Of a stretch of 64,000 bases of DNA, positions 34,011 to 49,007 are shown one piece after another (position 1 is the stretch's first letter; each line of letters opens with the position of its first letter). Source of the stretch: Setophaga petechia. Taxonomy: Eukaryota > Chordata > Aves > Passeriformes > Parulidae. Location: assembly GCA_024362935.1 (NCBI GenBank), contig JANCRA010000003.1, forward strand, positions 36,889,291 to 36,953,290. The letters run 5' to 3'. The position numbers and the translations under genes are program-made. Under the pieces are notes generated by a model. That model had not been told where the DNA came from, did no database searches, and was given only the letters and a program-made list of their open reading frames with translations.

Positions 34011-36817
34011 AGCTAACCCTTGTTAGATGATCATTTTGCATTCAGATCTGTGATGACGAATGATAGGAGAATTACAGTCTATGACAGCTGCCTCATCATG
34101 CTTTGTGACATGATGGTCACATAAAGACTGAGAAAGCACAGAGTTTAAAATGCAGGCATATTTTGGAACACTTTTTATAATATTGTGAAACTATTTATAT
34201 TTGCCTGGTGTCATCTCTACCACATCAGACACAGTACATAAGCAGAAAAGAGAAGTTCAGTTCTGAAAGCCACAGAAATAAGCGGGGCTTATATTAAGAC
34301 TCTTACAATTTGATTAAAAATAAATCTGGTATTGGAAGACATTCTAATTTTTGGAACTTGGCTGCAAATTGGTAACTGACTTGTAAGTAGCCTTTGAAAA
34401 TACCCATAAATACCCATAGTGTCATGTCTTGTGGAACCCAATTTTCATGTAATACTTTTTGTGACCACTGGGTTACAATCAGTAGGAAAATTGCAGTTAC
34501 TGGAAAAAGGGACAAGTATGGACTAAAGTCAGATCACTGACTGCTGTCATGCTCCCTGCTGCTGTGTTCAATCTGTTCTCTTTGTTTTGAGTCTGACCGC
34601 CTTAAGAAATGCTTTACTGTGGAGATAATTTTGGCTTACCACACCGTGAGACCAGCCAGTACCAAATACCATTTCCAAAAATTGTTGGTCTTGCACAAGT
34701 GTATCCAAGCCAGCTAGGCAATTGTTTTATTCATGCTTGGAGAATGTCACCGGGAGTAAGTTCCTGGATCTAGTATTGGAAAGAATCCTGTCATCCTCAT
34801 TACTATTTACAAGACCTGTATTAGCTAGTGCCAAATCCTGCTCTGAAATGTGGATAGAGAAATGGAAATCTGGTGGGTAATAGAAATGCTAAAACTTTAC
34901 TTACCTGTCCTTCTGGTAGAATGGTTATGAATTTGGGGGAAAGAGTTCTTGAAAGTGTAGTCACTTGGTGGAAGCACTTGCTGGGATTTTCTTGCTCTTG
35001 TTGGAGCGGATCTCAGGGCAAGGCGCTTGGATATTCTGCAGCCAGGACTTGTCTTGCTCCCCCTTTCTACTCAAAGTGCATCACAGAGCTATTGACTGAG
35101 ATCTCTTTGCACTTGGTACAAGTTTTCTAACATAGTCTAGCATGGCCTTTACAAATCAAGGGTACTGCTCTTGCTCATGACTATTGTAGTTGTTGACCTT
35201 CAAAATTACTGTCAACAACAAAATATCTTGTTCTAGAAAAACCGACTTATTTGATAATATATATGTCATGTATATTCTTGGCACAGGATGTGTGGTAGGA
35301 TGTATGTTAAAGACACACACCTTCCTAAATCAGACAAGATCTTAAAATTTTTCAGTTGTCCAGTGGTTGTCCTGGCTGGCACACAATTGCTATTTGGTCA
35401 GACAAGTACACCTCAAAGCTATTTATAGTGTTTTAATATTCTAAGTTTTTGCTTTTTTTTTTTTCTTTGCAAAAGAGATAAGATTTCTTGGTGAAATTAT
35501 CACTGAGTTTCCTTTCTAACTTGGTACAATTAAGATAGTTGGATTTTCTGTAATGTTCAATGTTAAGTTTGGAAGGATAGATTGAAGGTTTTCCATCACC
35601 AAAAGATTTGGTATGATGTGTCCTGAAGTTGAAATACTGTAGAAGAGGCAGTAATGGTATTTTTCAGACTGCATGTTGTATCAGTTTAGTATGGGTTGGA
35701 TTTTTAAATGCCTTTAGAAGGAGAATGTTTCTGATTCCTTTCTTTCTTCTTTAAAATAATTAGTCCTAAAATGCTTCTGAAGTTCCTCTGATACAGCCGA
35801 TACCTATATAAGACAGTGTTAAAGTGGTCAGCGATGAAATCAGCAAAATAATTCATTAGAAATTGAAGACTAAGTAGTGTAGATACTAATTTTCATTAGA
35901 TAGTTACATATTTCAATAACTAAATACATCTGAAAGTAGCTTGTGAATGCATGTGTGTTCATCACACAATTATTGCTTTGCTCATCAGAATAGTGTCATG
36001 CCTATGCTGTATTTGAGAGCTCAGGCACTATAAGTATCATATTGCATATCATATTACCTGGAAATTGACTGCATGGTCTTGGAAAAAAATTTCTAAACCT
36101 CAAGGGCAACATTTTCCCAGTTTATTACACCCTGTTTATTACATATTTTTAGTAGCTGAACTATTTCCTTAGAAAATATCATAAGAAGACAAATGCAAAT
36201 ATTGAGATTAGTACATGAGTTGTAAAATGATGCAGCATATTTTGAGTCTTTTATCTCTAGTTTCTGAACTGTAAAGTCACTTATCTTATAGTTCATGCAT
36301 CTATGCCTGTTTCTCACAGATTGAAAAAAAAAGAGAGAAAAAGTGAGCTTCAGCTTTTCATTGTTTATTATGTTAAAAACAAAACCTCTACAAGTGTCAG
36401 ATGAAAAAAGTAATGGATTTTCCATTAGTTCAAGAAACTACTTCAAGTGTGCAGATTAAAAAAAGGGTCCTTAACAAAATGGTTTTGGTAACATTGAAAT
36501 TTCTTTTAAATTGAGTTACCAGAACAAAGGACAAGTCTAGACTAGGCTTTTGAAACCTATTTGAAACAGAAGAAAATTTTATGAAGTTGAGTTTATTCAT
36601 TGCTTAGCTGAAAAGCTTATTGTATTCAGAAATGCCTCTAAAAACAAGTTTTGACTTGTAAACAAGCAATTTTACTCCTGAAGTACTTATACTTAAAGAC
36701 AGGTTATGTATTTTAACATAGGATTTAGACCTGTCTGATGGCTGCACCAAAGGACACTTTTCTTTACTCTGCAGGTGAAGAAGTTTTGTGTTGCTAATAG
36801 AGAGTTAAGAGGCACTT

Positions 36818-36925
36818 CTTGTTTCCCTTCATTTTTTTCTTCAATTTTGTTCAATCTTTTTCTTCAATTTTGTTCAATCTTCAATTTTTTTTTCCAATCT
36901 TGTTTCCCTTCAATTTTTTCTCATT
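36818..36925. repeat. C/T-rich local duplications
   Basis: TCAATTTTGTTCAATC occurs at 36841 and again 23 bases later. TTGTTTCCCTTCA occurs near 36819 and again near 36900. Likely slippage-driven expansion. Confidence 0.8.
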
Positions 36926-37849
36926 TTCTCTTCATCCTTCATCAGCCTTTGTGTAAGAATGCTCTGGGAGTATGTACAAGAAAAGGAAACCGTAAATCAT
37001 CCCTTCCCATATGAGGTAAACACCTTCATGCTTTTTGGCCTTCCTTCTCAAGCTGTTCCATTTCTTCTTTGATGTGATTTTTAGTGAGTCTGGGAATCAT
37101 ATGTCAGATCTGGATAGCATCCATGTTAATCTGTGTGTTCAAAAAGCAATTAGATAATTTGATGATTAAATCATGTGCCTTTTCTAGAAAGCTCTTTGAA
37201 TACATATTGAAGTGTGAGATACTTGGATCAACCAAGGTAGGAGAAAGCACCAAATGAACTATTTCACATGTGTGTTATAGGCATGTACTACCTTGTGATA
37301 CATTATAGATGTGGAAGAAGGTATTGGTGGTAATCTAGTGCTTTTAGTTAGCATTTAGGACTTTTCATTGAAGGACAAAAATTATTATTGCTATTGTGTG
37401 TGTATATTAATTTTAGAATTCGCAAACAAGACTTTTGCAGTTGTACTTGGGAAGTCCAGAGCTGAATGAGGTTTTCTTCCGGTGAAGTAACTGAAAACCT
37501 TTTCAAGTCGATATAGTTTACCTGTTGCATATTTACCCTCCAAAGATGAGCTTTAAGAGGCTATGAAGACTGATTTTATCAGTCACACTTAACCTCTGAA
37601 TCCAAAGAACCTTTTACTTAGCACTTGAGGAAATACTGAAGGCACTTTTATATTTACAGCTTTTGACAATGCAGTAAGCCTCAAAGGCCTTTCTTCCTAA
37701 ATTAAATAAAATCTGTAGTGCAAACTATGCAAATGTGTTTTGTCATTCTCCCCCCAGAGCTGCCTCTTAGCATTTTATCTCAGTGAGCATGATTAAGTTA
37801 GAGTAGTGGTTTTCCTACAAGCACCTGTTGTACATCTAAAGTGAAAAGT

Positions 37850-37873
37850 AAAAAAAAAAAAAAAAAAAAAAAA
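37850..37873. repeat. Poly-A run of 24
   Basis: Twenty-four consecutive A, the longest homopolymer in the window. The sequence before it is not recognisable as a retrocopied gene or SINE. Confidence 0.85.
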
Positions 37874-40182
37874 GATAGATATTGGGGGAAAAAACTTACA
37901 TCCCATGGCTTTTTTCCATGTCCCTTTTCTCATCAGGGAATGACATTAGCACTGCCAGCTCTAAATGTGAAATCACTGTACAATATCCATCATTAAGAGT
38001 GTTTCTGATGATTTCATGTGTGAGGTTTCTGTGCAATAGCCTAAGCTTTCTTATTCCAGTTAGATAAAAATGTTAAGGTTGTCAGCGCTTGAATTGACTA
38101 TGCTAGCAATCCATGTAGCTCAGACAGAACTTATTGCAGATGAAATCTAGGGCTGTGGGGTAGGAAGTTCAGAAAATATCTTTCTTTGACTCATCATGCA
38201 GTAGCATAGAAATTAATTGTGCAGAGGGCAATGTCAGCTCCCATCAGCAGGGCCTGAGTCTAATTAGCAAAAAGGTGGATGCTACAGTCTGTGAAATTTT
38301 GATTACTAGATGATGTATAATAAGAAGGAAGAATGGTTTACATCCTTTATTGACAGAAAATGTGTACAGGGTGATTAGTGCCCTTGTCAAGTAACCAGGT
38401 AATGTTGTATCTCACTGCCGCAGGTCTGTGGTTTTCCTCACGAAGAGACCATCTGATTCCTGTGCTTTCCATTCTCCACGCTTCAAAAAAGTTTTGTTAA
38501 AACAATAATCTGTCATTGGTGGTGTTAAGTCATTCCATATGAGGGCTTCTGCATTTTAAGTTTATATATAGTTTAAAATGCTTTAGTTTCCAGGCTATCT
38601 AAATCTAACTCAGCTAGAGCAAATGAAGGTAATAATGGACTGACACTACTGAAGCCTGTCTTCAAGTATCATTTTTATTTAATTAGGCCTCAACCATCTG
38701 ACTTCTCCTCAACCAAGAACATTCAGGAATCCATCATAATCAGAACAATTAAGACAAAATATTGACCCATTATCATTGCAGGAGCAATCATCTGTCTTTT
38801 AGAGACTGTATCACACCACAGTCAAGTAAGTATTGCAGAAATAGAAGATATAATAGGATATAGCCATATATTAGATACAGCTCTGAAAATGAGAAATTGC
38901 ACCCTAGATAGTGCACAGACCTTCTGAAAAGTGCATGATTATCAGGGGAGTTTACTTAGTAGACAATGATGAATTATTGAGAATGGAACTGTGTAAATTG
39001 AAGTGCAGGTAAAAGAAGGGGGTAAACCTTTAAGCTGTTGAGGTGTAATAACTGGCTGGAGACACAGTAGGTGTTTTGTCTATTCATCTCCTACAAAGCC
39101 CATTTTTTTCCCCTACATTTTCTTTTACTTTCTGTAGGTAGTTGTCCAAAGAAATCAACCATGAAAGGTATATGAATTCAGTGAGCAACCAAAAAGCTTG
39201 AGCTAATAAATGCACAGCCTCCAGCCATGCTCCTGGTGCCTTTTTCTTTAGTTGTCTTAGTAGCTTTATGTATCTATGATGAATGATGTGATACGGGATA
39301 CTGACAAAACTGTAAGATGCTCAGACATCTCCAAAGCTGCAAAAGAAGCTCTATGTGTTTGTGAGTATGCTGACATTAAAATTAATATTGCCAGAGGAGC
39401 ATTTTAATGGTTTTATACAGTAGACCTACTACAGCATATGAGTTTAACTTTACTTATGACAAAGAGATTTTCTATAGCTGTATGGGTAAGACATGGGTCT
39501 CTGGTGGTTTTAATGACAACAATTCCTCTCTTGCATAGTCTTTTCTAAAAGTCTTGGGGAAAATCTACATATATAAGGAAAAATATCTGTCAAGATTCTG
39601 AGAAATTTAAACTAAGGTAGAAGAAGGGAAGATAGTAAGAATGAAGATTTTTAGTTAAATGTACCTAGGCCTGCTTATCCTAGAGCTGTTTCTGTACCGT
39701 TTTTTGAAAACTAAAACACAGCAGAGTATCTTCTTATAAGAAATCAGGATGCCAATCAAAGAAATAGTGAAGCTATTTGTGAAGTTTAATAGTTTGTCTC
39801 CTTGGTATCCAAATATTCCATGAGTAAATAAGCTCAATAACTCTTATTCAGTTATGATATTTCCACTGTAGAAGTATTGAAAATAAAATAACTTTGTTGG
39901 CTGCAGAGCTGTTTTGAATCATGGTGGACAAATAGGGATTTCACATCCAATGCCTTTTAAAAGAGAATGAGAAGCTGAGAAAAGATTTCAGAAGTATATG
40001 GTCAGCAGCTAATAGACAATTGTACGGCTTTGCTCAGATTTTCCTGAAAAAAGATGATGTGGTTGTTTCCTCAAACTTCCCTGTGTTGTCTTAAGAGCAA
40101 AAGATGGTTGGAACTTTCTCTCTACAACCAAATAATGATTAGTATTTTCTCTGAGGCACACAAATAGAAAATGTAGAAACTT

Positions 40183-40252
40183 AGATATATGTGTGTATAT
40201 AGATGTGTGTGTAAACCTTCATGTATTTGTGTATGTGTATTTTTGTATCTGC
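40183..40252. repeat. TG/TATG-rich simple sequence
   Basis: Imperfect runs of TGTG and TATG over about 70 bases. An interrupted microsatellite. Confidence 0.7.
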
Positions 40253-42880
40253 ATATGCAGATAGAGTCAAACACAGTGGTGTTTGACTGAAGATCTACAG
40301 AGTCCTTCCCACTTCTAATACTTCTTAGCCAGATAACTATTTGAAAATGAGAGAGCATTTGCTACAGGTAGGTAGCTAGTTCACTGCAGTGCAGTATTTT
40401 AAAAGATGGTGTAATATTTAGGCAATTCTGGCTTTTTTTCCCCTTTGGTAAGCCCAGTTCTTTACTTGGAATCCAACAGTCTGTCCATATAAAAATAGCC
40501 TGCATTTCCATGCAAAGTATTACTTGATTTTCCTTAAGCATTGGGTGCTCTATCTGCTCTCATGACAAACAGTGAGTTCCTCTGTTTTACACAGACTGGA
40601 GGACCTCAGTGGGACAGGCTGTTTCTAGAAATCTAACTTGGTTGTACTGAGTACCCAGTTACAGAGATTGAGCAACCCTGAACATGATGTCAGTATTATT
40701 TCATCTGCAAATAAATTCCTAAAAGGGCTGTCTAGGTGTGTTCTTACTCTATGCTCCATTTAATTTTCCTGTGTTCTCTAATTTTTAGTAGACAGTAGAA
40801 ATTTTATATTATAAGGCAAAGAAGGTGATCAGTATCCAATTCATTTTATGGGTCTGTGGGGTTTTTTTTGAATGTCACCTTCATTGGTAAGAACAAATAG
40901 CACGTAAGAGCAAATTTTATTTTTGTTCTAAGCAAGGGCAAAGCAAGCAAACTAAAACTTTGTTTTGGTATAGTAATTGAATCTTAGAAGAGAGGACTGT
41001 GCACTGCAGAATTTGGGTAAAATTGAAGTACCACATGGAAATTCAAGGCAGCCTCATTTTTGTTATTTAAAGGGGTAATATAATAGCTTAAAAGTATTTT
41101 CATGACTGTGATGGACTCCAAAAAAATTATCAGCACATTGATCTGAAATACTGGTTATCTTGGTAGATTTGAATGCAGTACTCAGTGGTTTTGTTTAAGC
41201 TTCAATATTATTTGTTTGTAGCAAGAAAACCAAATTTCACAGGATATCCTTAGTGTCCTAACAAGATGTTACTATGTAGCTGTTACTTTTCTTTACTCAT
41301 CCAAAGAAGAACTAATATTTAAATTTATTGTTCACTATTTTTTAAAAGCAATTATCCTATATTTTTCCTCTTCTTTGTGTTTTGACTTAGTTGAAATTAA
41401 TATAGCTAATCCTGTGTGATACCTTTCAATACAAGTTTTACACGCCCCAAAGCATCTTTCATATCCCAATGATTTAGCTGCTATTGATTTAATCAGTAGT
41501 GAAGAAAATTATTGTAGTCTGATGCACTTGGAGTTTTTCACAATTGCTATCAAAAAGATTTTTATTGACCAGCTTTATTTACCAAGTATTCACTTAAGCC
41601 TAACACAAAGATCAATGTGGCACTGAGATTACAACAATTTACAGACAAAATATGCGTCACCTAAAGAAAGTAAAAAACTCTTGTCATCATGCACTTCTGT
41701 GACATTGGATTTCTCTAAACAATATATTTGTGGTTCATGCTGGCATTGGAGCCAAGTTGACTCATTTCAGCACTGGCTTCAAGGTCTATGTGTTTCTGAT
41801 CTATATGAATATTAATATAAGTAGAAAATTCTTGCCATGGTTGTAGAATTCAAATGCTATTTGGTATTCAGGTCATATATGTCACACTTGAAGACATGCT
41901 TGCAAAAGGGATAAATAATTTCTGAAGAAGTTTACAAGGAAATTACAAGTAAATCAGTGATTAAGGCTGATTGCAAAGACACATGGGATGGCAAAGCTGC
42001 TGTTTTTCCTTGCATCTGTCTTGCACCTCCAGTGCACAGAAACTGAAATGCACACAGTAAACACTCTCCACTTGGGCCCAGATCACTACTGGTACTCTTA
42101 GAATCTAGTCTCAGCATTTGGAAAGTTTCAACATAAGTCATAATTTCAGATGGCTGAAGTTTATGTAAGGGCAGCTCTCTGTACAGGGCTGTCCTTTTCA
42201 CTAATGAAATCTGAGTGCTCTACTGAGACAGTGGCCTTTTGTATCTTATTCATCTCCCTGAAAAAACAGGGTAAACTGTCAGAGACCATTTCTGTGTTGC
42301 CTTATAAATATACTGCATTGAGGGGAAAAAACCCAAGAGAAATTAAACTGCCTTAATTCAGTTCAGGCAAATAAATACAGATGTGTTTGGTCCTTTTTAT
42401 TATTTTACACAAGCTCTCCTATTGGCTTCTTAAAGCCACCAGAATAATCTAAACCCAAAACAACGTGCAGTTTATGCAACAGAAAACTGAAAAAGAGAGT
42501 GTAAGGGAACAAGTTATAGTTTTGGGACTTTTGGTTTTTTTGCCTTCATTTCATTCATGGGTTCAGCAACCATGTAATGAATTAGAAGAATAATACAGAA
42601 TTATTTCACTTAGTTTTCCTGGGGTAGCTAAGTTCATAAACTGCATGCAGTCTTGAAATAGATATTTTCATTTTATCTGTAAAGTCTCAAGTTGAGCACT
42701 CTGATAATATCTGGTGTGTGTGGGGTAAGTAGTTCACAGAATGCAGTTGTGTTCTTCAGCTTAGATCATTCAGTAGGTCTGATTTGAGTTCTCACTTTGC
42801 AATTCTCTCCCTTGAATTATGACTGTGATACTCTATAATAGAATAATTTCACCATGGCAATGCTGTGTTTGTTTAACATG

Positions 42881-42922
42881 AAAAAGGTATATTTTAAAGA
42901 AATACAGAAAAAGGTATATTTG
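42881..42922. repeat. Short direct repeat
   Basis: GAAAAAGGTATATTT is present twice about 27 bases apart. Confidence 0.7.
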
Positions 42923-44402
42923 AAACTCTTGTACCTTTTCTATCGGTATCTGACCATTCACATGAGGATCTTAGACTAATATTCCAAATGGCACTTCCAG
43001 GCTTCCCTTTCTCTCTGTCTTCCTGTCAGAGCTCAATGAGTTCCTCATGGACCCTGGCAATTCTTACTGGACATGATGCAATGTTTTAAGTATTTTCATG
43101 CTTTGTTCTCTTCTGGTAAAAGTCAGCTTTTTTCTTCTGAGTGTTAATGATTTAAAAAACTTATAGCTTTCTTATTTTTAAACAACTTTCAAGGTTGTGT
43201 GTTCTTGTATAGGAAATCAAACTGTGCCTCTTTTTCCTCCCAAACCCTAGTAAAGCTAAGATGCAAAGACAAAAGAAAGAGATGTACATAATTTTACAGT
43301 ATCTCCTACTCCCTGTTCCAACCATACATAGTATGCTTATAAATTTATTGTCACTTTATTTAGTATAACACATAAACTATTTCAGATTCTACACTACTAC
43401 ACATAGCATCTTTACTGCTCTTCTGATTTATCACAACCTACCATAGTTGGTAAATGTATGGAATGTAGGAAATCCTTAATGAGCAAAAGGACACAGCATT
43501 TTGTAAGAGTAAAACATGGTTAATGATCCCATTGGCCATGTTGTCACTGACTGCTGAAGCAGACAGTTTAGACTCAAGCAACTTACCTATATTTGTATTC
43601 ATTAGTTAGTGGTTCAGCAGTCAGTGGGAATTTGCATGGAGTGAAGCGGGCTAATTTAGTTACATAAATCTTAAAGAAATTCATTAGCCCACCTCCTGTC
43701 CTCTTATGTTTTAAGGCAAAACTCAGATGAAAGGCAAACATACAAAAAACCTTCACGCTTCCAGCAGTTTGATTCCTCATAGAATCTGGTGGGGAATCCT
43801 AGTTAGAATCTTGCTGTGAGACAGCATCCAGAATAGCATAATAATAGGGATTGGTGTCTCAAAGAATTGCAGAAGTGGCTATTTTTTTAGTCACTAGAAT
43901 AAATCTTTTCTAGATGAGTAACTAACAGAATATATTCTCACAGGCTGTCTCAGTCCATTTGCCCAGTAGAAACAGACATCCTGAATATTGTCACTCATCA
44001 GTTGTACTAGGTGGGCACGTCATCTGGAAGACACAGAACATGTTAAAGAAACACTTTAACTAATGCTTTAATTTCTAAACCCAGGGTCTGATCTTTCCAA
44101 AATACAATTAGTATGGAGCAATCCTGCAGATGCAGCCCTGCTTCTGTTATTAAGACACTACTTGAGAGTAGTGTCTGTACTCTCAAGTGTTAAAATCTCC
44201 CTCATAATCTTGTGCCTATCCATTCTAAGTTTCAAAATAACTTTCAAAGAACAGTATTGGTTGTGGCTATCTGCAATATGAATGAGTCTAAGAGGTTCAT
44301 CTTGGTACATCATATGGTGCATGGAAATTTCCTTAGGAAAGACTCCTGATAGTGCTGGTTTCATATGGACAAGCGGATTGTACATATGAAGATATGTATA
44401 GA

Positions 44403-44459
44403 AGAAGATTATTCTTAAAATAATAAGAATAATTAAGAATAAGAAGATTATTCTTAAAA
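44403..44459. repeat. Direct and inverted repeat around AGAAGATTATTCTTAAAA
   Basis: The 18-base word AGAAGATTATTCTTAAAA occurs at 44403 and 44442. Between them lies TTAAGAATAA, the reverse complement of the TTATTCTTAA core, so the segment can fold into alternative hairpins. Confidence 0.8.
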
Positions 44460-46417
44460 GCAGAAAATTACTCTCATTTTTCATCTTTGCCAAAACTTTG
44501 GGATTTTTTGTTCGCTGAAACTAAATTCTTTACACCAGAAATAGTTTTGATTAGTCAATCAACTTGAAATAACATATAGAATGGAAAGCAGAAGACTTCT
44601 AAAAGTGTTGAAATGTTTTGTTTCAAAATGATTTTTTTACTAAATAAAAAATTTTTAATTTGACATACTGGCAATTTTTTTTTTCTCAAAAAAACCCAAA
44701 AAATAAGATCAAGATTGTAAAATTAAATATTTTAGCTGTCTCCAGCTGAGCCTGTAGAGAAATTCCTGACTGTCTGTTTAAAATTCTTTTGAAGTAATAA
44801 AAGTAATATTAGTAGAGGAAAAAACATCCCATCCAGTTCTTGCAATTCCTCTGTAAGAGGAGGTACTGTTGAGATCCATGGGAATAAAATAGCCTCCTAA
44901 ACCTGCAAAGTGAAGCAGCTGCCTGTTACAGGTGTGGCACACATCAATGCACTCATTTACATATAGACATGTGACATAATTTAGGCATAGCGGTGTCCTG
45001 AAGTAAACATTTGAAACAACTTCCAGGTGTTAGTGTAAACACTGATTTGGTATTTCAAGTGCATGACACAGTGTTCTTGTAGGAGATTCTGACAGTGAAA
45101 GGGTCTGTGCTTTCTACCATATAGAATCTAAATAGAATTGCAAATCAGAATTACTCAGTACTCCTGATTCTGGCCCTTTTAACAAACTGAAATTCAAAAT
45201 AAAACCAGCCTTTACTTTTTTCACTTTGCTTTCCAGATGTTTCTTGTCCTTTCAGAACTTGAATGTAGGCAAATCCCTATAGAAAATGCTTTCAAATTAA
45301 GATCTATTTGTAATCTGAATCTGAAAAATATCTATGTCTTTCAAACATTCCTTGTATATTTTGAAAAAAATTAACAGCTGACTTTGATGTGAATATATGT
45401 CCTCTCCTCCTAAATTAGCATAGTGTCCAAATTTAAAAAAAATACCAGATCTTGCACCATTAGATTTCCTTCTCTTAACAAGAATATACTGTAATATTTA
45501 AAGTCACACATTGTAGAGGAATTGATTAACATAACCAACCTTGCTTCCTATATTAAATATAATGGAGAAATTTGTGTGTTGATTGACCCCAGAGAAATTT
45601 GCTTCCTGGCTAAAAAAGTGGGTACCATTGTACAAGGCAAGTAGAAATAATTCTGCAATAATTTGGACATCTAATTATGGTTTTTAAGTGCAGACTTTGA
45701 AGTAAATAGAAATATTTTCCTTGTCTGTTCATCTTTTGATGTTGGCTTAAAATATCTTTCATGAAAACAGTCTTCTTTTGAGAAGGCTAGAAATATATTG
45801 CTTAATGCTCAGTGAGGCAGAATGGGATCAAAACCTCCTTAAATGCTTCATGATCAACTGTTAGGAAATTTTAGTAGAGTATAATATGTCAAACTGGCTC
45901 AAAAAAGTTGCAGCAAACTAATCTTTACTCTGACTTGAGTTTGGATCATAGATTCCTTAAATGTTGAATTCACTGGTAAACAAGAAAGCTTAATTGTATG
46001 TTCAAATTTTTGTCAGGAGGTTCTCATCTGAGGATGAGACAGCCATGGTGAGATGTCCCAGTTGCATGTGGAGCTTTGACAGCATATTTCTTTGGACCGT
46101 GGGACAAGACAGTGCTATTAACATAAATGCTGTCAGATGCTGCATTGGATCTGTTGACTGTGTTGATTACTGACATCTCATTTTCTCTATCTCTCAGGGG
46201 GTGGAGGGGAAGTGGTGGTGTATTGAGTGTTGAGTCTTTTTAAAATAGCTTCTGAAATGATCATTTGCAGCCCAAGTTTTCTGATAGGTGTCATAGTTTG
46301 TTGTTGCTAAATTCCAGTGTGACCACTTATTCTAATACTGGATGCTTCATATGCTAACATTCAGAAATAATATATACCGCATTTGTGTTCTGCTGTTTGG
46401 TTTGGAATCTTAGAGCT

Positions 46418-46745
46418 GCAGAATCATAGACTGGTTTGGGTTGGAATGGGCCTTTAAAGATCATCTAGTTCCACGCTCCCTGCCATGGGCAGGGACACCT
46501 TCTACTCTGCTCAGTTGTGCAAAGCCTCATCCAAATTGTCCATGAGCATTTCTGGGGATGGAGCATCCACTGCTTCTCTGCGCAACCTGTTCTTGGGCTT
46601 CACCACCCTCACAGTGAAAAATTTCTTCCTCATATCTAATACAAACCCTCCCTCTTTTATTTTAAAGCCATTCCTTCTTGTCTTAAAACTACATACCCTT
46701 GAGAACTGGCTCTGTCCATCTTTCTTGTAGGCTGGTCCCACCATA
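46418..46745 (-). repeat. CR1 LINE 3'-end fragment
   Basis: The plus strand begins AGAATCATAGACTGGTTTGG and continues GGTTGGAATGGGCC..AAAGATCATCTAGTTCCA, the antisense CR1 3' end. It then runs through the usual 3' UTR text for about 330 bp. Open frames of about 80 codons on both strands come from this repeat. Confidence 0.93.
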
Positions 46746-49007
46746 ACTTGTAAACTATTTAGAGTACCTTGATGCTGGTTTTTAAAAAAAAACCAACCTT
46801 AGAATTCATGCAATTACTGGTGGTATATTTAGCAATGATGTTAGAATGATTGCAGAGAAGTGACTTAGGAAAAGGTGAAGTTCTTTTAAAAACAGAACAG
46901 ACTGACTTGAAGAAAAGTTTGTGAGACACAAAATAAATAAGGAATTAAGAACAGTGAGAAAATAATTGCTTCAAACCAGTGGCCTTCAGGAATATGCTGT
47001 AGTTCACTGAACTGGACCAAATTATCTAACAAATATATTCAATAACTTGTTGTGACTAAGGGTAAGACAGAATGTTTACGAGAAATTATTTTCTTGAAAA
47101 ATAGCATTTGGCTTAAATTGAGGAAGCACGTAAGATGCTGTTAAAAACAGGAAACAAAAATAAGCAACTTGTCTGTAGCTTTCACAGAAATCAGAGTCCT
47201 GCTTAATTGAAGGCATTGAAATTCAGGCTTCCCATTTTATTCCTTGCTAAGCTTAGATGCCAGCTTTGGTACACCATCAATTTTGGTAACTTTAATGCTT
47301 TATTTCAGGTTTTTAAAAAGTTTTGACTCTCACTCCAGGTTAAGATACAGACTCCAGTAAGTCGTATCCATCATATCCTTAATTTCTAAAAGTGATAAAT
47401 GTCCATTCCATTGAAGACCAAATTTGGCCCTCTAGGTTTCTCTGTAATGCCCCTGTGAACCACTGTGCAAGAGATATTTGTAGTCCGAGGTTCAGCTTCC
47501 ACTGGAGTCCAGATGAATTTATTCTGCCATTATTATTTGGAAAAACAAATTTTGTCCTTTCTATTCTAGGTTATCCATCTAACACTGCTGGTTATGACGA
47601 GGGAAAGAAAAAAACATGAGCCACCATTTTTGTGTCAACCTCATTGCATTAGGCCTTCAAGCTGAGTTTTAACATACAGCAAGACAAAGAATATTACATC
47701 TGTGCTGGGACTTTGCTGTATCTATTGATTTTCTGTTTGGAGTTCTTGGTGGTTGATTGTGGCAATATAAAACACCAAAATAGTTGCATAAGAGTAAGGT
47801 TTTGTCCTTGGTGGAGTTAATACATTATCTTGATTAATCAAATTTCTTTTGTTTTCTTATGGAACATCAGAGCACAAGTGAATAGTGTGAAATCTGTTTA
47901 ATTCCACAGGCAAGCAAAGTGCTAAATCAGAGGTAAGTGCCCAAATGGTATTTAAATAGAGTGAAAAAATAATCCCCCTCTAAAGGTTTAATAGGAAGTA
48001 CTGGCTACTTGTTTGCTACCATTTGTAAGTGAGAATTGTTTCATAAGGTTTTCTGTATATATTTTGCTATTGGCCAAGGCATGTGTATATTTTTAGCTAT
48101 TTTTTTCTGTCTATAAACTATGTTTACCAAGACATTCATCCATAAAGAAACAGAAAATCATGCAAATAACTTTTTGCAATGACTGCCCACATTTCTTAAA
48201 GTCTTTGTACTGATTTCAAGAGAGCCATCTGAAATGTCCCTTGCTTGAAGAAATGACAATCAGATACCCCAGCTGTTAGGTTGATGTCCCCATGATGAAA
48301 ACTGTACTTGTCAACAAGTCAACCTGGTATCCCAAGAGATTTCCACCTTTTTTTTAAGCTATGAAACAACATTACTAACTGGGATCTTACCTGCTTGGAC
48401 TCTTTTTTGTCCTTCTGTGCAAAATTTGTAAAAAGTTTCAAGCTGTCTTTTCTGTTTTCTGTCTTGCATTTGTGTCTTGGAAATGGGAATAGAATTCTAT
48501 TCCTTCTCCCCAAAGTCAGTGCTATTTTTAATGAACTCTGATGGGTTTCTTTGAACTTCATCATTACTGCAGATCTTTAAATAATAAACAATAATTCCAG
48601 GACACTGATATTTAAGGATTGTGAACTATGAGTAAACCAAGTTACCCAAATAGCTTTTCTGTGGCAGTCTTTCAACACAGTGCTTTGCAGTTTCCCCTTG
48701 TAAACGTGTGCAGTGCAGTAGATTATAAGCTTATAATTCGATACACGTATATTCTATGTCAATAAACCTTTCAAAAAGGCCTTTTTTTTTTTGTTTTACC
48801 TTGGTGAAACAGAAATTGTAAAGCTGTTGTCATTCACTGTCTTCTACTTGCTTTTCCCTGCCTTGATGTAATTCATGTACTCTAAGAACCCTCTTTGATA
48901 TTGCCAGACAAAACTGTATTCATAAATTTTTTTAAGCATTCATGGGTAAGGGCATAAAATTTCTTTAATTCCCCTCATAAATTAAAAAACCCAAACAACA
49001 CCACTCA
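46746..49007. other. AT-rich non-coding stretch
   Basis: No gene or repeat recognised. Confidence 0.6.

Larger units (their letters stand above)
32616..46417. other. Long AT-rich non-coding stretch
   Basis: No exon or RNA gene was recognised in about 13.8 kb. A somewhat C/T-rich block at 33550-34010 stands out by composition but could not be assigned. Simple repeats inside are listed separately. Confidence 0.6.

Noticed and set aside
36093..36425. Minus-strand open frame of 110 codons
   Set aside because: AT-rich, no domain, no splice or promoter context.
37850..37873. A24 run as the tail of a processed pseudogene or SINE
   Set aside because: No recognisable body, flanking duplication or promoter boxes upstream.
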